Source: Phascolarctos cinereus
Lineage: Eukaryota; Chordata; Mammalia; Diprotodontia; Phascolarctidae
Direction of reading: 5' to 3'
DNA: 64,000 nucleotides
Assembly (NCBI RefSeq): GCF_002099425.1
Contig: NW_018343985.1
Span: 1,392,001 to 1,456,000, forward strand
This document shows, piece after piece, positions 43,075 through 53,581 of the stretch. Below the pieces are notes generated by a model. It saw only the letters and a program-made list of their open reading frames with translations. It was not told the origin of the DNA and ran no database searches. Position 1 is the stretch's first letter, and every line of letters begins with the position of its first letter. A program made the translations under genes and the position numbers.

Positions 43075-43500
43075 GGACTTTAAAAAATTTAATATTTTAT
43101 TTTCCCCAATTATATATAAAACAAATTTAACATGCATTTTAAAAACTGAGTTCCAAATTCTCTTCCTTCACCCATTCCCTCCCACATCAGTAAAAAGTCA
43201 TGCAATTTGATACAGGTTATCCACGTACAATCATACAAAACATCCCTATGTTGTCATGTTGTGAATAAAAAAACAGACAAAACCAAACAAAAACAAGAAA
43301 AATAAAAAAAAATGTATGCTTCAGTCTGCATTCAGACTCCATCAGTTCTTTGGAGATGGATAGCATTTCTCATCATAAATCCTTCAGAATTCTCTTGTAT
43401 CATTGTATTTCCTAGAATATTTAAGTCATTCACAGTTGATCACCATGCAACATTGTTGTTACTGTGCACAATGTTCTCCTGGTTCTACTCATATCATTTA
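43075..43500 (-). mobile_element. L1 3' UTR, terminal end (antisense)
   Basis: The plus strand starts at the marsupial L1 3' terminus ('TTTAATATTTTATTTTCCCC'). It continues 'GAGTTCCAAATTCTCTTCCT', 'TGCAATTTGATACAGGTTAT', 'GTCATGTTGTGAATAAAA', 'TGCATTCAGACTCCATCAGT', 'GTCATTCACAGTTGATCACC' and 'AATGTTCTCCTGGTTCTACT'. The L1 is 5'-truncated. Confidence 0.85.
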
Positions 43501-43756
43501 ACTCCTGTAACACCCTTCCCTTCATTATTTATTTCTCTAGATGAGCTAATTCAATGTCTGCTCCTTTTTATCAGGCCTGGGATAGGGGAGAGAGTGTGTT
43601 CTGCTAAAAATGTCTGTCTTTTGGTGAGTTCCCTGACCTAGGATACTTTCCAAACTGATTGTTCTCCAGCTCTCTATACCTCCCTTAGCTTTCCCATGGT
43701 TGTGGCTGCGTAAGGGTGGCAATTAAGTATTTACTACCCTTTTGAAAGCTCATACG

Positions 43757-43907
43757 CAGGGCAGCTAGGTTGCACAGTGGATAGAGCACTGGCCCTGAAG
43801 TCAGGAGGACCTGAGTTCAAATCCAGCCTCAGACCAAATGCTTCACACTTATTAGCTGTGTGACCCTGGGCAAGTCACTTAACCCCAGTTGCCTAAAAAA
43901 GACAAAA
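43757..43907 (+). mobile_element. Short tRNA-headed SINE, well preserved, with target duplication
   Basis: Close to consensus: 'GGGCAGCTAGGTTGCACAGT', 'GGATAGAGCACTGGCCCTGA', 'AGTCAGGAGGACCTGAGTTC', 'TGTGTGACCCTGGGCAAGTC', 'ACTTAACCCCAGTTGCC', then an A-rich tail. Flanks AAAGCTCATACG (43745-43756) and AAAGCTCCTATG (43908-43919) form a target-site duplication with two mismatches. One of the youngest insertions here. Confidence 0.95.
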
Positions 43908-43919
43908 AAAGCTCCTATG

Positions 43920-44781
43920 TTGAGCATTTATAAAAGACTTAAAATTTGCACTTCTTCCAGCATTTAACTCTCTTCTAGCATAAAAAAAATGTAACAATAT
44001 TTGTTTAGTTGAATTGAATAAACTTCTTAACAGGTCTTCAGATCTTTTCTATTGTCCCCTTATTTTTAAGGTATCTTTGTTAAGATCCCCTTCAGTTTTC
44101 TATTTCCCTTATATTGCCTTGGGATTTCAATATTTCATCTTCTCTCAACTGCCACCAATAGAAAGTTCTCTATCCTCTCTCCTCTTTCCTCAAGTTGTGA
44201 ACTTCTGCTGTTTAATCTGACTATATTCTCTGTATGTGACTGAATATTCATGGGCTGTTGTGCTTCTTTTCTTATTAGCAAATGTATCTTTTTACAGGAC
44301 CATTCTTGAGAGCATTGTAGTTGGATTAATGGAGAGCAAGGGGTGATCATTTCCTCAGGGCTTTCAAAAGTAAAAGGTCTGCAGATATGTGAGGATAACA
44401 GGATGTGCAATTTCAAAGGCAACCCTGATACCTTAATCAGAAGTTCTTGAAATATAGAGAGCCATGATTGGGCAGACAAAGCTGATTTCCAGAGTCACCA
44501 GCCTTATATAAATTCATCTTCTCTAAGCACAGCTGCAGCTACATTTCAAATAAACAACCCCCTAGCCTTCTCCCTGAGTTGCCGAGATATTTCCTTGTCT
44601 GAATTTCAAGGCTTTTCTTGTATATAATGGCCAGGAAGGGAAGAGGTCCTTGGACACTTCTGCTTTTTAGATTGGATTTGGCTAACTACTACACCTATCT
44701 TATGTGAGAACCCAAATCTTTTGAATGACAATGATAACAATGATGATGAAGGTGGTAGTGGTGATACTGATGTTATTACAC
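43920..44781. other. Unassigned sequence
   Basis: No element recognised. Minus-strand 114-aa frame (44135-44479) has no family signature. Confidence 0.5.
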
Positions 44782-44975
44782 TTATGTGGAAAGAAGACTG
44801 AATTTAAAGTCAGAAGACCTGAAGTCTAATCTTGGCTCTACTGCTAATTGGTTATTTTCATGGGCAATTGATTTTACCTTCTTGCTCTTATGTTTCCTCA
44901 CCTGTCAAAATGAGGGGTAGGACTGGCTAGAGGACATCTGAGGTCATTATGATGCCTATAAGCTTTAAAGTCTGA
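44782..44975 (+). mobile_element. Ther-type SINE
   Basis: 'GAAGACTGAATTTAAAGTCA', 'TTTCCTCACCTGTCAAAATG', 'CTGGCTAGAGGACATCTGAG'. Confidence 0.82.
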
Positions 44976-44984
44976 AAAGTACTT

Positions 44985-45172
44985 TCTGATATCCATGGCC
45001 TGGAAATCAGAAAACTAAGTTTAAATCCTGCTTCAGTAACTTAAAACCTGAAAGCTCTGGATATGTTATTTAATGTTTCCATACCTTAGTTCCCTCATCT
45101 GTAAAATGAGACAGTTGGACTCAGTGATCTTTAAGATTGCTTCAAACTCTAGAAAATAGGATAACTATCATT
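44985..45172 (+). mobile_element. Ther-type SINE
   Basis: 'CTGGAAATCAGAAAACTAAG', 'CCCTCATCTGTAAAATGAGA', 'TTGGACTCAGTGATCTTTAA', 'CTTCAAACTCTAGAAAATAG'. Second of two tandem same-strand copies. Confidence 0.85.
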
Positions 45173-45794
45173 AGAAATATTTCCATGGCTTGAGAAAGCA
45201 AACTCAAAAGGACTGGTGGACTTGCTTATCATCTTACACCTAATAATTGTCCACAATGGGACCTGAACTCAGTTCTGCTGATTAGTTCTGTTATTTATTT
45301 TTGAGTCAGAAATAAACAAAACATAAATAGAAAATTCATGCACTTAATAGGCTAGGTTAATTGCATATGAATTATTTTATCCCTCTGTGTAGGAATTATT
45401 TTATCGAGGAAAAAGTACTAAGGCAAAGAAGTGAATCTAGTTGTGGTAGAGATTTCAGGTAATGTAGGAAACAGGTGTAGGATATGTTTGTTTGCGTCAG
45501 GCTCTGTGGGACCTTTTAGAAGATGCTTAGTCAGAAGGAGAAATCCTTCTTCATTAGTAATTAGAGCAATGACACCTCAGTATTTTTAGTGTATACACAC
45601 AGAAGAAATTGACAAAGAAAATGCCATCTTAATTTAAATATACTGGCTGCCTTTATTGATTTACCTATTCCAAATGACCTGCCATTTGTAATGACTCTGT
45701 AGCCTTGCCAAATTTCTTACTCTGGCCTGCTAGGTCTGTTAATTCAGTCCAACCCAATTTTATCCAATACAGCAATCATTTAATGAAGGAAGAA
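45173..45794. other. Unassigned sequence
   Basis: No repeat recognised; no coding signal. Confidence 0.5.
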
Positions 45795-46012
45795 ATAGCT
45801 TTGCATAGTGCATAGTGAGTTAGCCTCAGAGTTAGGGAGACCTGTGTTCAAGTCATGTATCTAACACTATTAATTCTCTTACCCAGGGAAGGAAATCAAC
45901 CTCTTAGTGTCAAAGACTACTCTGTAAGTCTCTAAATTGTAAAGAAACTGCTAAACTGTTTGGGTTAAGAAAGTGTTCCCTATACCTAGTGAAATCACAA
46001 ATACAGCTTGAA
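45795..46012 (+). mobile_element. Marsupial MIR-variant SINE
   Basis: 'TTTGCATAGTGCATAGTGAG', 'GGGAGACCTGTGTTCAAGTC', 'TCTCTAAATTGTAAAGAAAC', then 'GTTCCCTATACCTAGTGAAA' and 'TCACAAATA'. Same subfamily as 9662-9876. Confidence 0.82.
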
Positions 46013-46964
46013 AAAATGAGCTACATTTTGTGGATAAAAAGACAAAAGGGCAAAATGAAAAGTACCACCTTTCCTCAAGGCACTTATCTTTGAAGATAAC
46101 ATCTAAGTAGATAATCATACAACAGTAATTTGAATGTGGAGGATGAGAATAATCCTTCTATTAATGCAGGCAGCAATTCCTCCTCAACTTGTAGTCTTAG
46201 ATGGTTGCTTAAAGCCTGAAGAAGCTGAACGATTTACCTGGCTTCAACCAGCTAGTGTGTAGCAGGACATGATGTGCATGCATATGTCCCTGATTTTGTG
46301 AGTAGGTTTGTATGCATTATGCAACAAGGTCTCAATGACAAATGCGAATGTTCTCGTCCTGGCACATTCCCTGGCATACAGTTGGCATTTGTTAAGTGAT
46401 TGTTAGTCTTCATGGAACCAGTATCATTCTGGAGAACTGGTGTTGCTGGGTCTCATAGACCACTATGGAGCCAGAGTACTGAATATGCGTATCATCCAAA
46501 GATCAATGAAGATCTTTGTGGTGAGTATGAAGAAGCTCAGTATTCCATCAGAGTCCAAGTACGCTCTTATACATTGTGGTACTGTGGTGCCTTTCTACTC
46601 CTCCAATTCTGGGACTACATCCCCACCTCTGTCTCTCTATGTCTGTTTGTCTCTGTCTCTGTCTCTCTCCCACATCTCTCCTTCTCTCTCTACTTTCATC
46701 TCTTTCTGTATTCCTCTCCTTCCCCTCCTTCCCCCCTCCAGATGTTTGCTCTCAGTAACTTTTCTCTTGGGTGGGTCTTCCTCCTTTTCCTCTCTGTCAC
46801 TGTCTTTCCACAGCTACCATGTCATAGGCTTGCCTCTTTTAACTCATAAATATATAAGCATACATGTGCTGCATCTAAAAGTACAAATAAAATCACATTT
46901 TGAGAAAAAGATACTTTCTGACAAGGCTTTCTATGGAAAACTAATAATATTAATGATATGTTAA
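46013..46964. other. Unassigned sequence with CT-rich tract
   Basis: A CT-rich tract lies at about 46620-46745. 46345-46410 resembles a SINE/L2 tail ('GGCACATTCCCTGGCATACA'). The 46400-46620 stretch is open in two frames, with unremarkable translations of no known family. The 149- and 174-aa frames derive their second halves from the CT tract. Confidence 0.45.
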
Positions 46965-47112
46965 TAGCCTCCTAATTGGAGTTGCAACTTTCAGTCTCAT
47001 TTTCCTTTGATTCATCTTTCACATGGTTGCCAAAACAGCATATCTAAAACTGAAGGTTAACTATAGAATTCATCTGAACATTCAATGAGTTACTATTGCC
47101 CCTAAGGCTACC
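46965..47112 (+). mobile_element. L2 LINE fragment
   Basis: 'TAGCCTCCTAATTGGAGTTG', 'TTTCAGTCTCATTTTCCTTT' and 'GTTGCCAAAACAGCATATCT' match L2 ORF2 ('cctcctaattgg...cccttccagtctc...cagctgccaaagtga'). 47113-47489 is diverged and may continue it. Confidence 0.7.
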
Positions 47113-47489
47113 TTCTCTTTCCCTCCTTGAATACCCTCCTGTATCTCAGCACCCTCTCAGCTCAAATTCTCTGTCTGTGGTCAGACCCCAGGCCCCTAAT
47201 CTCCCTTTGCACTCCCTAATCTCTTTCAATTTCCCTGCTATACCTCATCTTCTAACTGGATGTGCAGTCAAACTGGAGTGTAAAACTCATTGATCTTCAA
47301 ACATACCTAGTCTTTTGAATATTTCAAATATTTTCAATATATTGAATTGTATGCTGAATACATTGATTATTTTACAATGATAGTATAAAATGCTATCTAA
47401 ATGTAAGCTATTATCCAATCAGTATTATTATGCTATAGTCTCTGAAGTGTCATGAGAATTTCATAAAGTGACAATTTCTATCTAATCTC

Positions 47490-47652
47490 TAAAAATTCTT
47501 TCAGACTCATCCAAAATGCCACCTTCTTCATGAAGCTCTCTGGTATCTTTCCAACTGCTGTGTCCCATTCTAATCCATGTTAACTTTCCTTTCTCTAAAT
47601 CCCTAGAGCATTATGTTTCTTCCCTGTCTTGTGGCATTCATCATATTGCCAC
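47490..47652 (+). mobile_element. L2 LINE 3' end
   Basis: 'CATCCAAAATGCCACCTTCT', 'TCATGAAGCTCTCTGGTATC' and 'CCCTAGAGCATTATGTTTC' are in L2 order, downstream of the 46965 fragment and on the same strand. Confidence 0.75.
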
Positions 47653-47654
47653 AG

Positions 47655-48205
47655 TTAGGTACAGAGGCAACTAAGTGGAATAATGGTTAATGTGCTTGAC
47701 CTAAAATCAGGAAGATGAGTTCAAATCTAGGCTCAGACACTTGTAAGTACAAAAAGTAATCACTTAACTTCTGTCTGCTTATTTTTTTTTCCTTCTGTAC
47801 AATGACATGTAGGTGGGTCAGTGGATAGAGTGTACAGTCCAGAGTCAGGAAGTCTTCACTTCCTGCATTCAAATCTGGCCTCAAATATTAGCTGTGTGAC
47901 CCTGGGTAAGTTACTTCATACTGTTTGCCTTAATTTCCTCATCAGTCAAGTGAGCTGGAGAAGGAAACTACAAATCACTCCAGTTTCTTTACCAAGAAAA
48001 CCTGAAATGGGGTCATGAAGACTGAGACACAATTGAAATGACTGAACATCAGCAGGACAGAGATGGTGATAGCACCAACTTGCCAGTGTTGTTGTAAGGA
48101 TTAAATGGTGGAATATTTAGAAAGAGCTTTGCAAAACTTAAAGTACTATTATTTATTATATTTTAAAGGTAGCTATTACTATTATATTTTAGCTACATGA
48201 TTTCT
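47655..48205 (+). mobile_element. CORE/MIR-type SINE split by a MAR1 insertion
   Basis: The first half (47655-47806) has 'AACTAAGTGGAATAATGGTT', 'AAATCAGGAAGATGAGTTCA' and 'TTCTGTACAATGACA'. The second half (48056-48205) continues with 'GATGGTGATAGCACCAACTT', 'AGTGTTGTTGTAAGGATTAA' and 'GCTTTGCAAAACTTAAAGTA'. Together they make one full SINE. Confidence 0.85.
47807..48055 (+). mobile_element. MAR1-type SINE, full length, nested
   Basis: 'GTAGGTGGGTCAGTGGATAG', 'TTAGCTGTGTGACCCTGGGT', 'GAGCTGGAGAAGGAAACTAC', 'TTTACCAAGAAAACCTGAAA', and the RTE-like tail 'GGGGTCATGAAGACTGAGAC'. It sits between two halves of an older SINE; 'GACA' at both edges may be the remains of a target duplication. Confidence 0.92.
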
Positions 48206-48439
48206 TTTCCCCTAGTCCTTGAAGGTAATAGTCTATGGCGTCTTTGTTACTGTCACTGAGTGTTACTTAAACTTTTCCACAGTAATAGAACCCTTCAGTT
48301 TAAACAAAACATTGGTGTTATGCTTGAAGAAAAAAGTCTAAAATTACTATTTTAGTGCTTATTAACAAATAAGATATTTTCATTAACACTAACCCCAAAA
48401 AGAAGTTGGGGTGTTTGCAGCACAGTTTTAGAAACCCTG

Positions 48440-48516
48440 GCATCACCCCTGTAGCACCTGCTATAGTTCCCTGAACATAGTAGGCACTCAACAAATATTT
48501 AAGAAATTGAATTGTA
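48440..48516 (+). mobile_element. L2/MIR 3' tail
   Basis: 'CCTGAACATAGTAGGCACTC' and 'AACAAATATTTAAGAAATTG' match the L2 terminal sequence. 48206-48439 and 48517-48759 are unassigned. Confidence 0.7.
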
Positions 48517-48759
48517 TGGAATTCTACAGCTAAGTGATTGTCAAACAGAATATCATTTTCACCTTATTTAGTGGTAACTAATGCTTATGGAATTGCTCAA
48601 GTAGGAAATATAAAGTGCCTGTAAGGGCTCTTTGACTTTAGTAAAATAAGTAAAAAAGTTGGCAGTATGTGGCAGGTCGGAAAAGTAATTGTATTCAAAT
48701 GTGACTACCTCACAAAATATTGTGAGTTCTGATGATACCACTGAAATATCTTTATAAAG

Positions 48760-49025
48760 ATGGACTGTGTGAGTGGTGCAGTACATAGAGCACTGGGCCT
48801 GAAGGCAGGAAGTACTGAGTTCTAACTTAGTCTCAGACACTTCTCACTGTGTGACCCTGGGTAAAAAATTAACCTCCATTTTCCTATCCTTAAAATAGTG
48901 ATGATAATAATCATATCTAACTCACAGGGTTGTTGTGAGAATCAAAAAAAAAGGTAATAATTGTAAAGGACTTCGCACATTGCCTAGCATGAAGCAAATA
49001 CTGTATAAAAGTTATCTATTATTAA
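48760..49025 (+). mobile_element. CORE/MIR-type SINE, full length
   Basis: 'GTGAGTGGTGCAGTACATAG', 'AGCACTGGGCCTGAAGGCAG', 'CTGTGTGACCCTGGGTAAAA', 'ACAGGGTTGTTGTGAGAATC', 'GGACTTCGCACATTGCCTAG'. Confidence 0.92.
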
Positions 49026-49057
49026 TATAGTTACATTAATGTCTGTGGGATATCAAA

Positions 49058-49131
49058 GGAAAATTATATATATATAGATATATCTATATATATATATCTA
49101 TATAGATATATCTATATATATATATATATAT
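49058..49131. repeat. TA/GATATATC microsatellite
   Basis: TATA units with interspersed AGATATATCT palindromes, so self-complementary and structure-prone. Confidence 0.93.
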
Positions 49132-49149
49132 CATTGTTGGTGGAATCTG

Positions 49150-49254
49150 TATCACAGTCATAGCGTTAGAGTCAGAAGGGATCTTACAAGCCTTCTAATG
49201 CAACTCTGTCATTTTACAGGTGAAGAAATTAAGGCACAAAGAAATTTCAAAGAA
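49150..49254 (+). mobile_element. CR1/L3 LINE 3' fragment
   Basis: 'TTAGAGTCAGAAGGGATCTT', 'TCATTTTACAGGTGAAGAAA' and 'TTAAGGCACAAAGAAATTTC'. The consensus breaks off at the L1 start at 49255. Confidence 0.8.
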
Positions 49255-51250
49255 TAGATAGCATGGGGTAGAGCAAAGATAGTGGATTAGAGAGAGCAAG
49301 CCAGCCAAACTCTCCTAACATTCTTCACCAAAAAACTTTAAAATAGTGACTCAAGTAGAATTATAGAGTGACAGAGCCAACAAAAGTTCAAGGTGAGATA
49401 ATTTTCCAGTCTAAGACAACTTTGGAGTTTGGCAAGAGAGTTCTGTAACACTGGGAGATTGGAACAAAGTTCAGGATCTTGGAGGGAGCTCCAGCAGTAG
49501 CAGCTACAGTTTCAGGAGCTCTCAGTACAGTTATATTAAGGGGGTCTGATAATTGTTAAGAAAGAGAATAGAGGGTACATTTTGTTGGTACTAGATGGAT
49601 GCACCTGGCACAGATTGGCAACTCTATTGCCCATACACAGTACTGGGTCACAGTTACATGGCCAAGAAGAGTGCTAACATTTGCATCTGTGTGGGAACAG
49701 GTACCTTTTCAAGGTAAAGTCCAGAAGAGAGGCCAAAAGAGCAGTTACCACACCTCTTCCCAAATTACAACACCTTTAAAGTACTGAAAATTTGCAGCCC
49801 TTAGAACTAGCTCCGATGAGAGAAGTATGAAAAAAAAATGATGCTTAGACAATGTCTCTCCACTCTAGAGGAGCAGAGCCCAACTTTAACCTAACTTTCA
49901 AAGTCAAAAGAGCTGGCTGGAAAATGAGCAAACAACAAAAGAAGAACCTGACCATAAAAACCTACTGTGGTGGCAGGGAAAATCAAGATGCAAACTCAGA
50001 AGACAACCCTGTGAAAACAACTTCAAACAAAACTTTAAAAAATGCTAATTCAACACAAGCCCTACAAGAATTCCTAGAACAGTTAAAGAAAGAGATAAGA
50101 ACAATGGAAGAAAAAATGGGGAGCGGAAAATGAGAGTGAGGCAAGAAAATTAGGAAAGAAGAGAAAAAAACATCTTAGTAAAAGAGTTATTAAATATTGA
50201 AGAAAATCATACCTTAAAAATATAATTGACCTAATGGTAAAAGAGACACAAAAATTCACTGAAGAAAAGAACTAAAAATCATTATTAAGCAAATGGAAAA
50301 AAAAATTTCAAAAGATTACTGGAAAAAAAAACAGCTTTTAAAAATTAGAATTGGGCAAGTGGAAGCTAATGACTCCATGAGACATTAAGAAATAATAAAA
50401 CAAAGTCAAATAAATGATAAAAAAGGAGAAAATGTTAAACATCTCATAGAGAAAACAAGTGATCTAGAAAATAGATTGAGGAAAGATAATTCTTTATTGG
50501 GCTACCTGGAAGTCATGATCAAAGCAAGAGTGTAGATACAATCTTTCAAGAAATTATGAAGGATAATTGATTGAATATCTTAAATTCAGAGGGTCAAATA
50601 GAAATTGAAAGACTATCCTGGTCACTTACTGAAAGAGATCCTAAAATAAAAAGTGCCAGGAATATTATAGTTAAATTGCAGAGCTCCCAGGTCAAGGAGA
50701 AAATATTAAAGCAGCCAGAAAGAATATATGTGTGTATGTATATGTGTGTGTGTCTGTGTGTGTGTGTGCGTATGTGTGTGTATTCTTATATAATGGAACC
50801 ATAATTAATATCACACAACACTTAGTAGTTTTCACATTAAAGAAATAGAGGGCTTGGAATATGAGTTTCTGGAAGTAAAAAGAGCTAGGATTACAAGCAA
50901 GAATAAACTACTCAGAAAAACTGAATATAATCCTTAAGAGAGGAAATGGATACTTAATGAAATAGAGGACTTTTTCGTATTCCTCATGAAAAGACCACAG
51001 CTGAATAGATAATCTGACATTTAAACATAAGGCTCAAGAGAATCATAAAAAAGGTAAACTTGAAAGAGAAATCATAAGAGACTCAATAAACTGCATTTCT
51101 ATAAGGAAAGATAGTACAACTAAGTCCTAAAAACTTTATTATTATTAGGGCAATTAATAGTATTCTAAATAGGAAGATGGAATGGAAGTGAACTGATTAT
51201 GTTGGAATGATCTAAAAAATGAAAGGGTCAGAACAATCATTTCCTAGTCT
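49255..51250 (+). mobile_element. L1 5' half: 5' UTR, ORF1 and start of inter-ORF region (HAL1-like)
   Basis: Starts near the L1 5' end ('AAGATAGTGGATTAGAGAGA'), with about 600 bp of 5' UTR. It then encodes ORF1 pieces: MSKQQKKNLTIKTY, KKEIRTMEEKMG, a coiled-coil-like Glu/Lys region with frame breaks, then ILNSEGQIEIERLSWSLTER and NIIVKLQSSQVKEKILKQP (RNA-binding core). After a TG tract, a 'NEIEDFFVFLMKRPQLNR' C-terminus corresponds to the L1 'YFTDKQMLRDFVTTRPAL' end. The frame is interrupted by several stops and shifts. No ORF2 follows. ORF1 is the nucleic-acid chaperone of the L1 ribonucleoprotein. Retaining the 5' end but lacking ORF2 is the layout of HAL1 (half-L1) elements; a later deletion could give the same picture. 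Confidence 0.85.
50727..50785. repeat. TG microsatellite inside L1 ORF1
   Basis: TATG/TG units replace a short piece of the ORF1 frame directly after the KEKILKQP codons, producing a VCMYMCVCLCVCV artefact. Confidence 0.93.
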
Positions 51251-51462
51251 GTGTGATTGACAAAGGTGGTTCCAGAAAAATCAAGGTGGAGAGATCAAAT
51301 CCACAAGGTTGGCAGATAACAATGGTCAACTACTGAAGCTGAATATTGTTATGATAACTTTCTTCAAGAACTGAATAAACTATGTATTGTCCTACATTTC
51401 ACTTCATTAATACTTGCAACATACTCCAACCATGATGCTACTTGAACTCCATAACTCATGAG

Positions 51463-51507
51463 TTGTTTATATATATATATATATATACATATATACATGT
51501 ATATATG

Positions 51508-51539
<32 letters not shown>

Positions 51540-51544
51540 TATAC

Positions 51545-51592
<48 letters not shown>
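51463..51592. repeat. TA, TACA and TG compound microsatellite
   Basis: TA units (with CATATA variants) pass into a pure TG run at about 51547-51591. Confidence 0.95.
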
Positions 51593-52200
51593 AGACTTTA
51601 GGACATAGTCAGTAGCTAGGTTGCCATTTCTGGGGCTCTTATAAATCCTAAACTTGGCACTGTTTCCCTAATCACTGTTAAAACAAAAAAGTATGTAAGA
51701 TATTTTAGTGCTTTTGAAGGCTTATTAAGAAGATGGATTTTGATAGTCTGCCAGTTCTACTGAACCCCCCCCCCAGAAACTAGCAGTCCATATTGTTTTC
51801 ACCTACAACATATCTTTGTGACTTTTTGAATAGCCACTTGGTAAGGGCTATCAAAATAAGCTGTGATTTAAGTGGCTCCCTTTGCAGGCATGAACCTATG
51901 ACCTAACTGGTACCATTATTAAAGCAAATGAGATAACTGGGCTAGACCACTGTGCTTTCCAACCCATGTTGGATCCATGTCAGATCAAATGACATATCAT
52001 TAGTAAAGATTGCTTAGTACAATGCTTGACACATAGTAGGCTCTATATAAATGCTTACTCTCTTCCAATTCCCTTTCCCTCAACTCTACTTCAGGCCAAA
52101 GGCTTATTATGACAAGGGCTATTTACCTCACTGAAGAATAATGCATTTATGTGTTTGTTCCTTACGAAAGTATGGGGAAGTTTTATATAAGCTATTTTTC
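51593..52200. other. Mostly unassigned; SINE tail at 51985-52065
   Basis: 'TGCTTGACACATAGTAGGCT' and 'CTATATAAATGCTTACTC' (about 52022-52062) are a MIR/L2 3' tail. A C run lies at about 51766-51774. The remainder shows no family. Confidence 0.55.
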
Positions 52201-52318
52201 TATCCAATGATAATATACTGCAATAAAAATAAAATAAATGTTTGTTTTTAAGCCTGAATGCATTGACACATAGTGGAGTAAATGCATTGACAGAAATAAA
52301 ACTGTCCTTTTTTTCTTT
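52201..52318. repeat. Direct duplication, copy 1
   Basis: 107 bp ('TATCCAATGATAATATACTG' to 'GAAATAAAACTGTCC', 52201-52307), plus a T-rich end, recur without any mismatch at 53462-53568. The unit itself matches no mobile element I know. Confidence 0.97.
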
Positions 52319-52849
52319 GTGATTCAGCTTTGCCATATGAACACAAACAATAATCACATTGAAAGCAAACACAATTCACTGTAGTGAAAGAATGAGACAG
52401 GAAGCTAACATAAAACCACCATAAAACCCAAGGGTCTCTCACTGCTGTTTAACACATTGTTAGGAGACAGTATGATTTTTTTAACCATTAGAGATTTCTT
52501 TTTTAAATGTCTCACATAACACGATGTCAGACATAATACTAATAAATGGGGTGGGTATAAAAGAAAATAGTGAAAATTCCTTTTTTTAGCTTTCAGTATG
52601 TTTTGTAGGGATATTCTTTTAATTACCATATGTTCTCATGATGGTGAAGTGACTTTTACTACTAAATGCATGTAAAGATTCATGCAAATAACTTTTTATG
52701 TTAAAAGAGAGACTTGTTTTTCTTGATCCCAGAGGTCAGAAGTTGAACAATGACCAACATTTGCAAAAACAAAAACAAAAAAAAGTTCAGCTCCAAAATA
52801 CTAAAAGAAATTTTTCTTAAAATTTACAGCTTCCCAAATCATTAAAGAT
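52319..52849. other. Unassigned sequence between duplicate copies
   Basis: No repeat family recognised; an A-rich patch lies at about 52767-52785. Confidence 0.5.
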
Positions 52850-53450
52850 TAGAAACATGCAAATTAAAATAGCTCTGAGGTACAACATCTCATCTATCAT
52901 ATTGGCTAATAGGACAGAGAAGAAAAATGATAAATGTCAAAATGGATATGGGAGAAATAGGACACTAAAACACTGATAGTGGAGTTATGAATTGATCCAA
53001 TCATTCTGGAGTACAATTTGGAGCTATGACTAAAAGCTATAAAACTGTGCATATTCTTTGACTAACCACTACTAGTTCTGTATCTCAAAGAGATTTTAAA
53101 AAAAGGAAAAAGACCTTTATGAGCAAAAAATTTATAGCAGCTCTTTTTCTTGTGGCAAAGAATTGGAAAATGAGGGGATACTCATCAATTGGGGAGTGGC
53201 TGAAGAAATTGTGGTTTATGATTGTGATGGAATGCTCTTGTGTTATAAGAAATGACAAGCAGGATGCCTTCAGGAAAAAAAAAACTAGGAAGACATACAT
53301 GAACTGCTGCAAAATGAAGTGAGAAGAACCAGAGTAGTATACATAGTACAAGCAATTTTGTGCAATGAATAACTGTGAATGACTTTGAAAAACTGTCCTT
53401 ATATCTAAATGGAAAAGAATAAAATTATTACAAGAAAAGATTTAGAGCTT
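52850..53450 (+). mobile_element. L1 3' region (sense)
   Basis: 'AACATGCAAATTAAAATAGC', 'TCTGAGGTACAACATCTCAT', 'GATCCAATCATTCTGGAGTA', 'ATAAAACTGTGCATATTCTT', 'TCAATTGGGGAGTGGCTGAA' and 'GATGGAATGCTCTTGTGTTA' follow the marsupial L1 3' region in order. It is 5'-truncated and lacks the terminal 3' UTR seen at 43075-43500. The 67-aa and 88-aa frames here are incidental. Confidence 0.88.
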
Positions 53451-53461
53451 CTATATTTTTA

Positions 53462-53581
53462 TATCCAATGATAATATACTGCAATAAAAATAAAATAAAT
53501 GTTTGTTTTTAAGCCTGAATGCATTGACACATAGTGGAGTAAATGCATTGACAGAAATAAAACTGTCCTTTTTTTTTCTTT
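53462..53581. repeat. Direct duplication, copy 2
   Basis: Perfect repeat of 52201-52307 over 107 bp at an offset of 1261 bp. The T tract after it is two bases longer than in copy 1 (nine T versus seven), and the flanks then diverge at once. Confidence 0.97.

Noticed and set aside
46400-46964. 149- and 174-aa overlapping plus-strand frames as a gene
   Set aside because: Half of each comes from a CT-rich tract and the remainder shows no recognised family.
52201-53581. The 107-bp duplicates as an L1 target-site duplication
   Set aside because: Target duplications are usually under about 20 bp, and the enclosed DNA is not a single element ending in a poly(A) tail at the second copy.
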